Below, piece by piece: positions 45,765 to 55,569 of a DNA stretch of 64,000 nucleotides. Every line of letters starts with the position of its first letter. The stretch's first letter is position 1. The stretch spans positions 18,674-82,673 of the forward strand of contig JAIOZY010000013.1 in assembly GCA_021740385.1 (NCBI GenBank), given 5' to 3'. Source of the DNA: Prolixibacteraceae bacterium. Lineage in GTDB: Bacteria; Bacteroidota; Bacteroidia; Bacteroidales; Prolixibacteraceae. The notes beneath the pieces are model-generated. The model searched no databases and was not told the DNA's origin. It worked only from the letters and a program-made list of their open reading frames with translations. Both the position numbers and the translations under genes were made by a program.

Positions 45765-46349
45765 CTAACTGTGGCCGGGTACATTAAACCACTTCGTGCC
45801 CAAATCCTCGTGTTTATAATTGAGGACGTATTGCAGGGCTTCACTGGCCGTGTTAGCAACAGCATACAATTTCCGGTAATTTTCACGGGCAAACATTTCG
45901 GTATACGATTTTTCAAATTGCGTAAAGAGGTCGTTAAAAAATCCGTTTGTATTTGCAAAAACGATGGGTTTGCGGTGGTAATCGAGTTGTTTTAGCGTAA
46001 GGGCTTCCAAAGTTTCCTCAAGTGTGCCAAAACCGCCGGGGAGTGCAATAAACGCGTCGGCTTTATCGCGCATAAGCGCTTTTCGCTCGTCCATGGTTTC
46101 GGTAACGATCAGCTCGTTTAGGTGTACCGAAGCCAGTTGTTTTTCCTGAATTTTACGTGGAATAATACCCGTTACATGGCCTCCGTTTTTGAGTACTGTA
46201 TTGGCCAAATGATCCATTAACCCGACATTTGCACCGCCGTAAATTAACGCATGGCCACCTTTGCCAATTAATTCGCCCAATTTTCCGGCCTCGGCAAAAT
46301 AGACATCATCAACCGCTGAACTTGATGAACAAAAAACACAAATGTTCAT
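45765..46349 (-). CDS. LOG family protein (TIGR00730)
   Basis: A 194-residue Rossmann-fold protein from ATG 46349; an upstream in-frame TTG would add eight residues. The family motifs ALIYGGANVGLM, ETMDERKALM and ALPGGFGTLEETLEAL (PGGxGTxxE) are intact. LOG proteins hydrolyse nucleoside 5'-monophosphates of the cytokinin type to base and ribose phosphate; in bacteria the natural substrate is often unclear. It is convergent with dapF, 107 bases after gyrB's end would be on the same strand. Confidence 0.92.
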   Translation of the reverse strand: MNICVFCSSSSAVDDVYFAEAGKLGELIGKGGHALIYGGANVGLMDHLANTVLKNGGHVTGIIPRKIQEKQLASVHLNELIVTETMDERKALMRDKADAFIALPGGFGTLEETLEALTLKQLDYHRKPIVFANTNGFFNDLFTQFEKSYTEMFARENYRKLYAVANTASEALQYVLNYKHEDLGTKWFNVPGHS

Positions 46350-46455
46350 AGCTGTTATATTCGTTCCATGCAACTGGAAATTTATTGACTTTTATTGGTC
46401 ACTAACCAGTTGTTAGTAATGCCTTACGCTTCTCGTTTTTGCCTTTTGTTTTGCC

Positions 46456-48423
46456 CTATGCATCAATATTTGCATAGGTTGCATGGTCTTCGATAAATTG
46501 CCTGCGTGGGGGGACTTCATCGCCCATCAGCATAGAGAAAATGTGATCGGCCTCGGCTGCATTTTCAATGGTAACCTGCCTGAGCGTACGGTTTTCGGGA
46601 TTCATGGTTGTGTCCCACAACTGTTCGTTGTTCATTTCGCCCAAACCTTTGTAGCGCTGAATATGTATGCCCGATTCTTTTCCGCCGGCCATTTCTTCAA
46701 TTAGTTGAAGCCGTTGTTGTTCAGTCCAGGCATATTCTTCGCGTTTGCCACGTTTCAGCAGGTAGAGCGGGGGAGTGGCAATGTATAAGTAGCCGCTTTT
46801 AATCAACTCGCGCATGTACCGGAAAAACAGCGTCATTATAAGTGTGGCAATATGGCTTCCATCAACATCGGCATCGGTCATGATGATGATTTTGTAGTAC
46901 CGTAGTTTTACCATGTTCAGTTCTTTCGCATCCTCTTCGGTACCAATGCTAACGCCAAGGGCTGTGAATATATTCCGTATTTCTTCGCTTTCGAAAACTT
47001 TATGCTGCATGGCTTTTTCAACATTCAAAATTTTACCTTTTAATGGCAAAATAGCCTGGTATCTCCTGTCGCGGCCCTGCTTTGCGGTACCACCGGCCGA
47101 GTCTCCCTCAACGAGGAATATTTCACATTTTTCGGGGTCTTTATCTGAACAGTCGGCCAGTTTGCCGGGCAATCCACCGCCGGTCATCACGTTTTTGCGT
47201 TGCACCAGTTCGCGGGCTTTACGGGCTGCATGCCGTGCCTGTGCTGCCAGTACTACTTTCGATACAATGGATTTTGCGTCTTTAGGATGTTCCTCGAGGT
47301 AATACGAAAGCATTTCGCTTACTGCCTGATCGACCGAGATACTGATTTCTGAATTTCCCAGTTTGGTTTTAGTCTGGCCTTCAAACTGTGGTTCGGCAAC
47401 TTTAACCGAAACAACGGCTGTAAGTCCCTCGCGAAAGTCATCGCCGCTAATCTCAAATTTGAGTTTTTCGAGCATGCCCGTTTTTTCGGCATATGATTTT
47501 AATGTGCGTGTTAAACCACGACGAAACCCGGTAAGATGTGTGCCGCCTTCAATTGTATTGATGTTGTTAACGTACGAATGAATGTTTTCGGTAAACGAGG
47601 TATTGTAATGCAAGGCAATTTCAACCGGAACGCTGTTTTTCTCGGTTGAAATATGGATGGTTTCATCAATGAGTTTTTCCCTTGTGCCATCAAGGAATTC
47701 AACAAATTCCTTTAATCCTTCTTCGGAAAAGAACTTTTCAGAGCGGTAGTTTCCATCCTCGTCAACATCGCGTTTGTCAATAATCGATAGTTTTATGCCT
47801 GCATTCAAAAATGCAAGTTCCCTGAGTCTGGCTGATAATATTTCATATTTAAACGAGGTTGTTAAAAATATGGAATCATCGGGTTTAAACCACACGATTG
47901 TACCGGTTTTGTTTGTTTCCCCAACTTCAGAAACGGGGCCAAGTGGCTTTCCTTTTTCATATTCCTGTTCATATATTTTTCCTTCTCGGTGCACTTCGGC
48001 TTTGAGTTGCGAAGAAAGGGCATTTACGCAAGATACACCTACGCCGTGTAAGCCACCCGATACTTTATACGAATCTTTATCGAATTTACCACCGGCGTGA
48101 AGCATGGTCATTACCACTTCAAGGGCCGATTTTTTTTCTTTCGTCATTATGTCAGTTGGGATACCACGACCATCATCGGCAACGGTTATCGAATTGTCTT
48201 CGTTAATGATAACATCAATATTGTTGCAATATCCGGCAAGTGCTTCGTCTATCGAGTTGTCCACTACTTCGTAAACCAAATGGTGAAGGCCTTTTTCGTT
48301 TACATCGCCAATGTACATGGCCGGTCTTTTTCTAACGGCTTCAAGCCCTTCTAAAACCTGGATACTCTTGGCAGAATAATTGCCGTTTCCGTTTTTCAGC
48401 GCTTTATCTTCAATTTCGCTCAT
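46456..48423 (-). CDS. gyrB: DNA gyrase subunit B
   Basis: A 655-residue type IIA topoisomerase subunit. Seen: GHKL ATPase motifs (EVVDNSIDEALAG, VADDGRGIPTD, SGGLHGVGVSCVNALS), the transducer domain, the TOPRIM domain with VEGDSAGGTAKQGRDR and ADVDGSHIATL, and the C-terminal QRYKGLGEMNNEQLW. Works with GyrA (not in the window) to introduce negative supercoils. Alone on its transcript; the 296 bases upstream (48424-48719) hold no gene and no clear consensus promoter. Confidence 0.98.
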   Translation of the reverse strand: MSEIEDKALKNGNGNYSAKSIQVLEGLEAVRKRPAMYIGDVNEKGLHHLVYEVVDNSIDEALAGYCNNIDVIINEDNSITVADDGRGIPTDIMTKEKKSALEVVMTMLHAGGKFDKDSYKVSGGLHGVGVSCVNALSSQLKAEVHREGKIYEQEYEKGKPLGPVSEVGETNKTGTIVWFKPDDSIFLTTSFKYEILSARLRELAFLNAGIKLSIIDKRDVDEDGNYRSEKFFSEEGLKEFVEFLDGTREKLIDETIHISTEKNSVPVEIALHYNTSFTENIHSYVNNINTIEGGTHLTGFRRGLTRTLKSYAEKTGMLEKLKFEISGDDFREGLTAVVSVKVAEPQFEGQTKTKLGNSEISISVDQAVSEMLSYYLEEHPKDAKSIVSKVVLAAQARHAARKARELVQRKNVMTGGGLPGKLADCSDKDPEKCEIFLVEGDSAGGTAKQGRDRRYQAILPLKGKILNVEKAMQHKVFESEEIRNIFTALGVSIGTEEDAKELNMVKLRYYKIIIMTDADVDGSHIATLIMTLFFRYMRELIKSGYLYIATPPLYLLKRGKREEYAWTEQQRLQLIEEMAGGKESGIHIQRYKGLGEMNNEQLWDTTMNPENRTLRQVTIENAAEADHIFSMLMGDEVPPRRQFIEDHATYANIDA

Positions 48424-48719
48424 TATTGTTTGTTATTATGTTTTATAAATTTTGTGCAAATCACCATTTTCCTGATGAATTTCCCTGAAATTATAGCAAA
48501 TGGGAAGGGTTTTACATATATACTGCCTGCTTAAAAAAAAGCCGACAGTTTCTGAACCGGAAAGTGATATATTTGCAACTGAAATTCAATGTGTTATAAA
48601 ATAAATTTCTCTTTTTTCAAACAGCTTCCAAATATACAGAAATATCCCCTTTCTGCCTAAGAAAAAGCGTGCTTAAAACCAAAAGTTTTCAACAAGTTAA
48701 AGTTGAAATAAAAGCGTGT

Positions 48720-50483
48720 TTAAAAGGTGTAACGGGCACCTGCCATTACCATAATTCCGCGGGCATTATAGCCATGCCATAATTCGTAATTTTGGTTAAG
48801 GATATTGTTTGCAGAAATGAAAAAGCATAGTTGTTTTGTGAAGTCATATTCAATGCTTAGACTCAGATCAATTACCGTTTCGAAGGTGTGTGTAATTGCC
48901 GAAAACTTTGTCGCGTCCCACTGCCCTGTGTTTTTGTTTAGATTGTATGAAAACAGGTCCATCTGGGCTTTGCGTTGCCCTATAATTGAAGCATCAATTG
49001 TTGCTTTCCACCTTGAGGCGATCCTGAACGTTGAAAAAAGCGATGCATCCCAATCGGGCAGGTGATTTAATCCCATACCGCTGTCTTCGTCGTAAAGGTA
49101 ATAATTGCCTTCGAGCGAAATATTAACATTCGTACTGCTGTAGCGCAGTTTGCCACCAAATTTCAGCGTGTTGATATCGGCATATATTACATCAAACGTA
49201 TTAGCTGTTTCAATTATCCCCGAAGGATAATAAAATTGTTTGAGCCGGTAGAGCGGCTGGTTTTGGTTTATGCTGTAATTCACATCAAAAGCATAGGTTA
49301 TCTTTCGGCTGAATTTTCCTTTGAAACCCCCGAAAAAACGGATTATTTCCTGCGATGGTTTTACCTCGAGGGAATAATTAATGTAAGGGTTTTTTTCAAC
49401 AATGTTGGCATAGTGGTTTGTTGAAAAGCCCCCGTCGGTACCGGCAAACAAAGTGAGCCAACCTTGAATGGGGGTATAGTTGAAAATAATTTTGGGCGAA
49501 ATATGGATCAAAGCGGTTGTGTCGTCATCGAAGAGGGCACCGAGATTGAAACCTGCTTTCAGGTTCCATGCATCCCTTTCTAAAACAACTTGCGGATGCA
49601 CTGAAGCATGTATGAATTGGTGACCGGTTTGGCCTGTGTAATAATTGATGGTGCTGTCCTGATAAAAGTAATTTGCACGTGTGTCTAACTGTATATCGTA
49701 ATTTCGGTTTTTGATGGTATAAAGCCCTTTGTATTTCCCATGATGGGCCGTTTGCCCTGTTTTGTTCCAAAGATAATTGTACCCGAAGTTGACCGAATAG
49801 TCGGTTTTTGACCGTGAATTGAAATTTGAAAAAGTAAATTCGGCCTGTGCATGGTTAATGGCCTGTTTTTGGTTTAGGGTGTTCGAGTTTATTTCGCTGT
49901 TTCGGTAAAACAGCGTATCGGCCAGAGGGAAACCGTAATAACTGAATCCGTCGCGTTTGTATTGGATGTTCCAGTCGAGCATCGATTTCCTGAAATAATG
50001 TTTCATGAAAATACGGGCCATGTTTTTACTGTATGGTGCATCGGTTTTTAACCCGTTAAAAAGTGTAATTTTCGGAAACGAAGAGTAATGGAACAAATGG
50101 GCGCCAAATTCACTGTTTCGCGATGGCGGTGTGTTGATTATCACCTCGGCATAAGGTGTAATTTCGTAACCAAATCCCGCTTTAACGTAACCCGTGTTTT
50201 GCCTGTAGCCGGGTGGGTTCCCCAGTTTTACAACCGGCAAATGCTGGATCGATTTTTCGGATGGTATTAACCCGGGTTCGATGTTGTATTCGAAATCGGG
50301 TGTGTAATTAACGGTATCGTTTATTTGTGGCGAAAAACTAATTTTATACGATTCGGTAATGCTGGGCTGGTAGGCCTTAATTACTTCAACCTCTTTAACA
50401 AGGGTTGAATCGGTCTGTGCAGGTAATTGTACTGCAAAAATTGAAAACAGTGCTGTTATAAGTATGTTGAAACGCTTCATCAT
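48720..50483 (-). CDS. Outer-membrane beta-barrel protein related to TonB-dependent receptors, without plug
   Basis: A 587-residue protein with a signal peptide (1-22, ending LPAQ). After about 95 residues with KEVEVIKAYQPSI and LPVVKLGNPPGY, alternating beta-strand patterns run to the C-terminal Phe of GARYTF, as in outer-membrane barrels; NILNQNYELWHGYNARGI is typical of the last strands of TonB-dependent receptors. No plug domain is visible, so it may be a channel or structural barrel. It starts 15 bases after a large TPR gene on the same strand, a pairing that suggests a joint envelope function. Cargo unknown. Confidence 0.78.
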   Translation of the reverse strand: MMKRFNILITALFSIFAVQLPAQTDSTLVKEVEVIKAYQPSITESYKISFSPQINDTVNYTPDFEYNIEPGLIPSEKSIQHLPVVKLGNPPGYRQNTGYVKAGFGYEITPYAEVIINTPPSRNSEFGAHLFHYSSFPKITLFNGLKTDAPYSKNMARIFMKHYFRKSMLDWNIQYKRDGFSYYGFPLADTLFYRNSEINSNTLNQKQAINHAQAEFTFSNFNSRSKTDYSVNFGYNYLWNKTGQTAHHGKYKGLYTIKNRNYDIQLDTRANYFYQDSTINYYTGQTGHQFIHASVHPQVVLERDAWNLKAGFNLGALFDDDTTALIHISPKIIFNYTPIQGWLTLFAGTDGGFSTNHYANIVEKNPYINYSLEVKPSQEIIRFFGGFKGKFSRKITYAFDVNYSINQNQPLYRLKQFYYPSGIIETANTFDVIYADINTLKFGGKLRYSSTNVNISLEGNYYLYDEDSGMGLNHLPDWDASLFSTFRIASRWKATIDASIIGQRKAQMDLFSYNLNKNTGQWDATKFSAITHTFETVIDLSLSIEYDFTKQLCFFISANNILNQNYELWHGYNARGIMVMAGARYTF

Positions 50484-50498
50484 AATCGGTTTAATGTT

Positions 50499-53400
50499 TT
50501 AAATTGAATCAGACGGGGCCGTATCATCAAGTATGGTTTCACGCTCTTTGGCCTCGATGGGTGTCAGTTTTTTTCGGGCTGTTTCTTTTATCCCGTCATC
50601 CTCGTTTGCATAATTGTCGATGATGCTCTTCAATGTGTGCCGTGCCTGAAACAGGTCGTTTTTAGCAAGATAAACATCGGATAATAAGATGAACGATTTT
50701 GCTAGCCAGAACTGATGCGGCGTGTTTTTACTGATGAAATCCATGATCTCGTTCTCGCATTTTTCTAATTCGTTATGGTCGAAGAATATTTTTGCCTTCA
50801 GGTATTTGGCTTCGGCACCCGAGGCATTTTTTGTGTCACCGGCAATTTCAGCGAGGAAGGGAAGGGCCTCGTTTGAATTGCCCAGCAAAAAATGCGATTT
50901 CCCCAGTTTGAAATTGGCTTCACGCACCATTAGTCCGGTCACATTCTCGGTTGATTTGAGCAACTTTGCGGCTTCGATTGTTTCGCGCAGGTTGTTGAGT
51001 TGAAAATGGCACCGCATAATACCTGCACGTGCTTTAAGGGTGTTCCATTTGGTGCTTGCCAGGTTGCCAAGTTGTTCAAAATGGTTTAACGAGGTTTTAT
51101 AATCGCCGGCATTAAAAGTTAACTCGCCGGCTTTGAGCAATGCCTGTTCCGAAAAGATGTTTCCCGGGCTGGCAATAACCTTTTCGTAGTATTCAAGTGC
51201 TTGTGAATACTCGCCGTTTTTATAGTAATGTTCTGCAAGGTAATAATGTGCATGGGTGCGGAAACTACCTTCGGGAAAACGGTCGAGGTATGCTTCGAGT
51301 TGAACGTTTGCATCGGATTTGCCGGCCATGTATTGCTTTTCGGCCGAAATGTAGAAGATGGAATCCTGTGCTGTTGTAGAAACTTCGGCATCGCGTCCAA
51401 GCGTTTGGGCATAAGCAAAGTAACCGTCAACATTGTTCATTTCAATGTAGTTGTTTTTTATCCCCACCAATGCAGCCTGGGCCTCCTCTGTATTGGGGTA
51501 TTTCGAAACCAGTTGTTTATAATATTCAAGTGAATATTCAAGCTCACTTTGGTTATAGTAGATAAGCCCCAGTTGCAGGAGTGCTTTTTTGTTTAGTATA
51601 CTTTTGGGATAATCGGCCACCAGTTTTTTAAACTGGTTTATTGCGCTGTTGGCATCATCCATGCGTTCATACGTGCGGGCTTTTTCGAAAATGGCATCGT
51701 CGACAAATGATGATGTGTTGAATTCAGAAATAAGCGTGTTCAGGTCATCTGATTTCTCGTTGTAATTTCGCATTAAGCCTTGACAAACAGCCCGTTGAAA
51801 AAGCGCATAATCGGGATCGAATTTCTTTTGGGTATAAGCCCGGGTGTAATAATTAATTGCTTCCGGGAAATCCCTTTCAAGGTAATAACAGTCGCCCAGA
51901 CGGTTACAGGCATCGGCAACAAGTTGTGGCTCTGTTTTGCTCTGGTCTAAGTATTTACGGTACCATTCCAGTGATTTGTCGTAACGTTTCAGGTTAAAAT
52001 AACAGTAACCGATGTTGTAAAACGAGGTTCCGAAATACGGGGTTGTATAGGCGCCCGGGGTTTTCTGAAAATCCATGAAACTTTCCAGGGCATCCTGGTA
52101 ACGTTCCATCCGGTAATTAGCTTCGGCTTTCCAATAAAGCGCTTCGGCTTTGTACGTGCGGTTGTACGACCCGTTTTCAATCGCTTTTTCGAAAAACCCG
52201 ATGGAATTGTCATAATGCCCGTCGTTAAACAGTTCGAGCCCCCTGAAATATGTAACACGCTGGTAAGCTTCTTTTACCGATGGTGATTTAACCTTTATTT
52301 TTTCAATTGAATTGATGGCATCGCGGTAATTGCGGGTAGTCATGTATACTTTAACAAGGTAATCGAAAGCCGAATCGTTGCGTTTCGAATCGGGGTATTT
52401 GGTAATGTACTGGTCAAATGCCCTGATGGTTTCGTTAAAAGGCGAATAAGAGAGCTCGTACGAAAGTTTTGCATAGTTGAAAAGTGCATCTTCTTCTATT
52501 TCGGGGTCGAAACTCAGTTTTGAAGCCTGTTCGAAAGCGGCACGGGCATTTTGTTTGTCGTTAACTGACAGGTAACACCTGGCCATGTGATACAGTGCAT
52601 TTTGGGCCAACAGATCGTGTTTCACAGTAACTTTATTGAACGACTCAATGGCTTTTTCACAGTCGTTCATCTCTTCATAGCAGATGGCCAGGCGGTAGTA
52701 GTCTTCGCGCGATTTTCGGCCCGATACCCCTTTGTAGGCATCGAGGTATTTAATGGCACTTATGTAGCGGCCGGTTTCAAAAAGCGCATCGCCAACAATT
52801 TTGTATAATTCGTTTTGTTGCTCGGGCGGAGCACCGCCTATGAGTTTTTCGCCGGTTTCAATAACCCGGTCATATTTTTCCTGCAGGTAATAAATTTGTG
52901 TGGTGTAGTATGAGATAAAACCAGAGAATTTTCGGTCGTTTTCCAGTGTGCTGAATTCTTTCAACGCCGTTTCGTAATTGCCTTCAAGGTAATTGATGTA
53001 ACCCCAATAATACGATGCTGACCGGGCATAAGGCGAGTTGCTGCGCTTTACATCAAAAAAATAGTTCGATGCCTCTTCGATATCGCCCGATTCAAAGTGG
53101 CTGTATGCTTTGTAGAAATAATAATCGTTGCGGTCGGCTTCCGATAGCTTTGACGGATCGGAGTCAGAAAAATTCTTTATGGCCGAACGGTATCGCCTGT
53201 TTGTAAATTGCAACCTTGCCAGTTCAAAAGTCAACTGGTTTTTCCACGGAGAATCCTGGTTATTGTCTAAGTATTCCGACAGTTCACGCTCTGCAAGTTT
53301 GTTATCCTGCTTTATCAGGCTCATGAGCCTGTAATAATCCAGGTCGAATAAAAAAGGTTGATTTTCAGCCGACTGTTGAATGAGTTCTTCGCACATTTCG

Positions 53401-53555
53401 GCGGCAGCAATGTAATTTTCAGTATTGTAAAGTTCAATTACTTTATCAAATGATACTGTTGTTTTGCCCACCTGGCCTTTTGCGCCTGGAATTAAAAGGA
53501 AGAGTATAAAAAACAATAATGTTATGTAATTTAGATACAAATATTTACGTGTCAT
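50499..53555 (-). CDS. Large exported TPR protein (1018 aa)
   Basis: Signal peptide (about 1-28, ending PGAKGQ), then about twenty-five TPR units along the whole length (for example AEALYWKAEANYRMERYQDAL, shortened here to its first part AEALYWKAEANYRMER, and PYFGTSFYNIGYCYFNLKRY). There is no membrane anchor, so it is probably periplasmic. Many units show the pattern of the YbgF/CpoB and BamD-like Tol-Pal-associated repeats; a link to that machinery is inference only. It is operonic with the barrel protein downstream and divergent from ftsE. Confidence 0.85.
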   Translation of the reverse strand: MTRKYLYLNYITLLFFILFLLIPGAKGQVGKTTVSFDKVIELYNTENYIAAAEMCEELIQQSAENQPFLFDLDYYRLMSLIKQDNKLAERELSEYLDNNQDSPWKNQLTFELARLQFTNRRYRSAIKNFSDSDPSKLSEADRNDYYFYKAYSHFESGDIEEASNYFFDVKRSNSPYARSASYYWGYINYLEGNYETALKEFSTLENDRKFSGFISYYTTQIYYLQEKYDRVIETGEKLIGGAPPEQQNELYKIVGDALFETGRYISAIKYLDAYKGVSGRKSREDYYRLAICYEEMNDCEKAIESFNKVTVKHDLLAQNALYHMARCYLSVNDKQNARAAFEQASKLSFDPEIEEDALFNYAKLSYELSYSPFNETIRAFDQYITKYPDSKRNDSAFDYLVKVYMTTRNYRDAINSIEKIKVKSPSVKEAYQRVTYFRGLELFNDGHYDNSIGFFEKAIENGSYNRTYKAEALYWKAEANYRMERYQDALESFMDFQKTPGAYTTPYFGTSFYNIGYCYFNLKRYDKSLEWYRKYLDQSKTEPQLVADACNRLGDCYYLERDFPEAINYYTRAYTQKKFDPDYALFQRAVCQGLMRNYNEKSDDLNTLISEFNTSSFVDDAIFEKARTYERMDDANSAINQFKKLVADYPKSILNKKALLQLGLIYYNQSELEYSLEYYKQLVSKYPNTEEAQAALVGIKNNYIEMNNVDGYFAYAQTLGRDAEVSTTAQDSIFYISAEKQYMAGKSDANVQLEAYLDRFPEGSFRTHAHYYLAEHYYKNGEYSQALEYYEKVIASPGNIFSEQALLKAGELTFNAGDYKTSLNHFEQLGNLASTKWNTLKARAGIMRCHFQLNNLRETIEAAKLLKSTENVTGLMVREANFKLGKSHFLLGNSNEALPFLAEIAGDTKNASGAEAKYLKAKIFFDHNELEKCENEIMDFISKNTPHQFWLAKSFILLSDVYLAKNDLFQARHTLKSIIDNYANEDDGIKETARKKLTPIEAKERETILDDTAPSDSI

Positions 53556-53682
53556 AATGCCTGCTCAAAATTTATGCGTAAAAATAGAAATTAAATTCCA
53601 ATACCATGGTCAAATTTTGTTTGAGTTCTTAACATTAAACTGTTTATTTCCCCAATGTAGTATTTCATTCGTTTAAAAAATT

Positions 53683-53690
53683 TAGTTTTG
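53683..53690 (+). promoter_or_regulatory. Candidate -7 element for ftsE
   Basis: TAGTTTTG matches the Bacteroidota -7 consensus exactly and lies 22 bases before the ftsE ATG. No TTTG is found at the -33 spacing, so only half of the promoter can be shown. Confidence 0.35.
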
Positions 53691-53712
53691 TTTTGTTAAA
53701 AATAATGCAACC

Positions 53713-54426
53713 ATGGAACCCGATCTTTCAATTTCGATAAAAAATGCGAACATACATCAGCGCGAACAGTTAATCCTTTCGGAAGTTAATTTCGACATCA
53801 ATACAGGTGAATTTGTTTACCTTGTGGGAAAAGTGGGCAGCGGAAAATCGAGCCTTATACGTACACTGAATGCCGAATTGCCCCTTTATAAAGGCGAGGC
53901 TTTTGTGGCCGGTTACCGGCTTGAAACGATTAAAACCCGGGATATCCCTTTTTTAAGGCGTAAAATCGGGGTGGTTTTCCAGGATTTCAGGTTGCTAACC
54001 GACAGGAACGTTTTCAAGAACCTGCATTTTGTTTTAAAGGCTACCGGGTGGACAGACGAAAACGCGATGAAAGAGCGCATAAACCTGATGATTGAAGAAG
54101 TGGGCATGAGCGGTGTGCTGAAAAAAATGCCTCACCAGCTTTCAGGCGGCGAACAGCAACGCGTTGTTATTGCCCGTGCATTATTGAATAACCCCGAAAT
54201 TATTCTGGCCGACGAACCCACCGGTAACCTCGACCCCGAAACATCGGTTGAGATCATGGAATTGTTCCGAAAAATTCATGGCGAAGGCAAAACCATTTTA
54301 ATGGCCACGCATGATAAACTCGTTGTTGATAAGTTTCCTGCCCGTATGTTGGTTTGTAACAAGTGTACCATTGCCGAAAAGGGCCCGGATGGCGAATTGC
54401 TCGATTTCAGGTCGCTGGTTGAATAA
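53713..54426 (+). CDS. ftsE: FtsE-like ABC transporter ATPase
   Basis: A 237-residue ATPase. Walker A is [10 protein letters not shown], the Q-loop lies in [11 protein letters not shown], the ABC signature is [16 protein letters not shown], and Walker B is [15 protein letters not shown], followed by the H-loop MATHDK. The overall sequence fits FtsE, which with the membrane protein FtsX controls peptidoglycan hydrolases at division. No ftsX is adjacent here, so a role as the ATPase of another small ABC system cannot be excluded. It is convergent with the DUF4249 gene, only 5 bases apart. Confidence 0.85.
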   Translation: MEPDLSISIKNANIHQREQLILSEVNFDINTGEFVYLVGKVGSGKSSLIRTLNAELPLYKGEAFVAGYRLETIKTRDIPFLRRKIGVVFQDFRLLTDRNVFKNLHFVLKATGWTDENAMKERINLMIEEVGMSGVLKKMPHQLSGGEQQRVVIARALLNNPEIILADEPTGNLDPETSVEIMELFRKIHGEGKTILMATHDKLVVDKFPARMLVCNKCTIAEKGPDGELLDFRSLVE

Positions 54427-54431
54427 AAGAA

Positions 54432-55565
54432 CTAATAGTAGTAATACGAATATTCCGAGGTGAGATCAACAATATAGTTGAACAAGTCTTCAGCATCACC
54501 TTCGGGCAATAAATCAAGCATTTCTTCACTGAAATTATGGGTTACAATATATACCGCATTTTCATTATATCCGCCAAAAACGCCTGCTCCATTAAGTATA
54601 TTCGTGTAAACCAAAACCGGTTCCGAAAAGAAGTTGGTGTAACCTTGTGCACTCGACGTTTGCATGTATTTGTACATCGTCTCATCCATGCTTATGAGCA
54701 TGATTTTATTTATACTGAAATTATATGATGAGGTAGCATACGGATCTTCAACTTCATATTGGGAAAGATATTGGTAATCGTACTGAAAGGTCATCGTATA
54801 GGTCTTCCCGTCAATAAGTGCATCATCAAACAAATATGTGCCTGTATATGATGATATAAGATCATCGATTATATCCGATTCATCGGGTTCGAAAATGGGG
54901 TCTTGAATATCGAGGAATTGATTATAGACCGAAGGTGAAATATTGGTTTCACCTGTATACGGATCGAAATAAACCATTAACTCGGCTTTTTGCGCTTTAA
55001 TTTCGTAAAAGTTCTTTTTTGAAGGGGTGTCTGAAAACTTTAATTTTACAATCCGGTTTATCAGTTTTGAATACTCGTTACTTTCAATTTCAGATGTAGT
55101 ATCGGTACTTAAAATGACAGGTTTGTCCGGAATGCTTGCTTCTGCAAATACTTTTTCATAACCCGCAGCATCAATTTCCAATGTATAGGTGTGTCCTTCC
55201 TTAATTTCATACACTTTGTTTATGTGTGTCCCTTTTTCAATTACATCATAATAGTCAACCTGCCTTGAATTGTCCCAGCGCATAATGGAATCGTATTTTG
55301 GAACGTACGAAAATTCTGAAGATTCAGCTGTTCCATCGCTAATTGTGATGGTGGCATCTTTAACCGGTTCAAAATATTCACTTTCGTCGAGTGCATGAAT
55401 TGTATGGGTCAAATCAACTTCGATATTTTCACCAGGTATCAGTTTGCAATTCACAACAAGCAAAGTTGCAACCTCTTCATCGGTAAATTCTATTGTCTTC
55501 TCGCAGGCTGCAAAAAACACCGGTAAAAGAAGAATGAGTTTTGTGAAAACATTACGTACGCTCAT
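54432..55565 (-). CDS. DUF4249 family lipoprotein
   Basis: A 377-residue lipoprotein (Cys21 in VFFAAC). The mature start CEKTIEFTDEE, followed by LLVVNCKLIPGENIEVDLTH, is typical of DUF4249, a family that in Bacteroidota regularly accompanies TonB-dependent receptors. It is mostly beta-stranded with an acidic, Tyr-rich C-terminus (YSYYYY). It starts 4 bases after the receptor stop, so the two are co-transcribed and probably form a surface complex. Ligand unknown. Confidence 0.9.
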   Translation of the reverse strand: MSVRNVFTKLILLLPVFFAACEKTIEFTDEEVATLLVVNCKLIPGENIEVDLTHTIHALDESEYFEPVKDATITISDGTAESSEFSYVPKYDSIMRWDNSRQVDYYDVIEKGTHINKVYEIKEGHTYTLEIDAAGYEKVFAEASIPDKPVILSTDTTSEIESNEYSKLINRIVKLKFSDTPSKKNFYEIKAQKAELMVYFDPYTGETNISPSVYNQFLDIQDPIFEPDESDIIDDLISSYTGTYLFDDALIDGKTYTMTFQYDYQYLSQYEVEDPYATSSYNFSINKIMLISMDETMYKYMQTSSAQGYTNFFSEPVLVYTNILNGAGVFGGYNENAVYIVTHNFSEEMLDLLPEGDAEDLFNYIVDLTSEYSYYYY

Positions 55566-55569
55566 GGCA

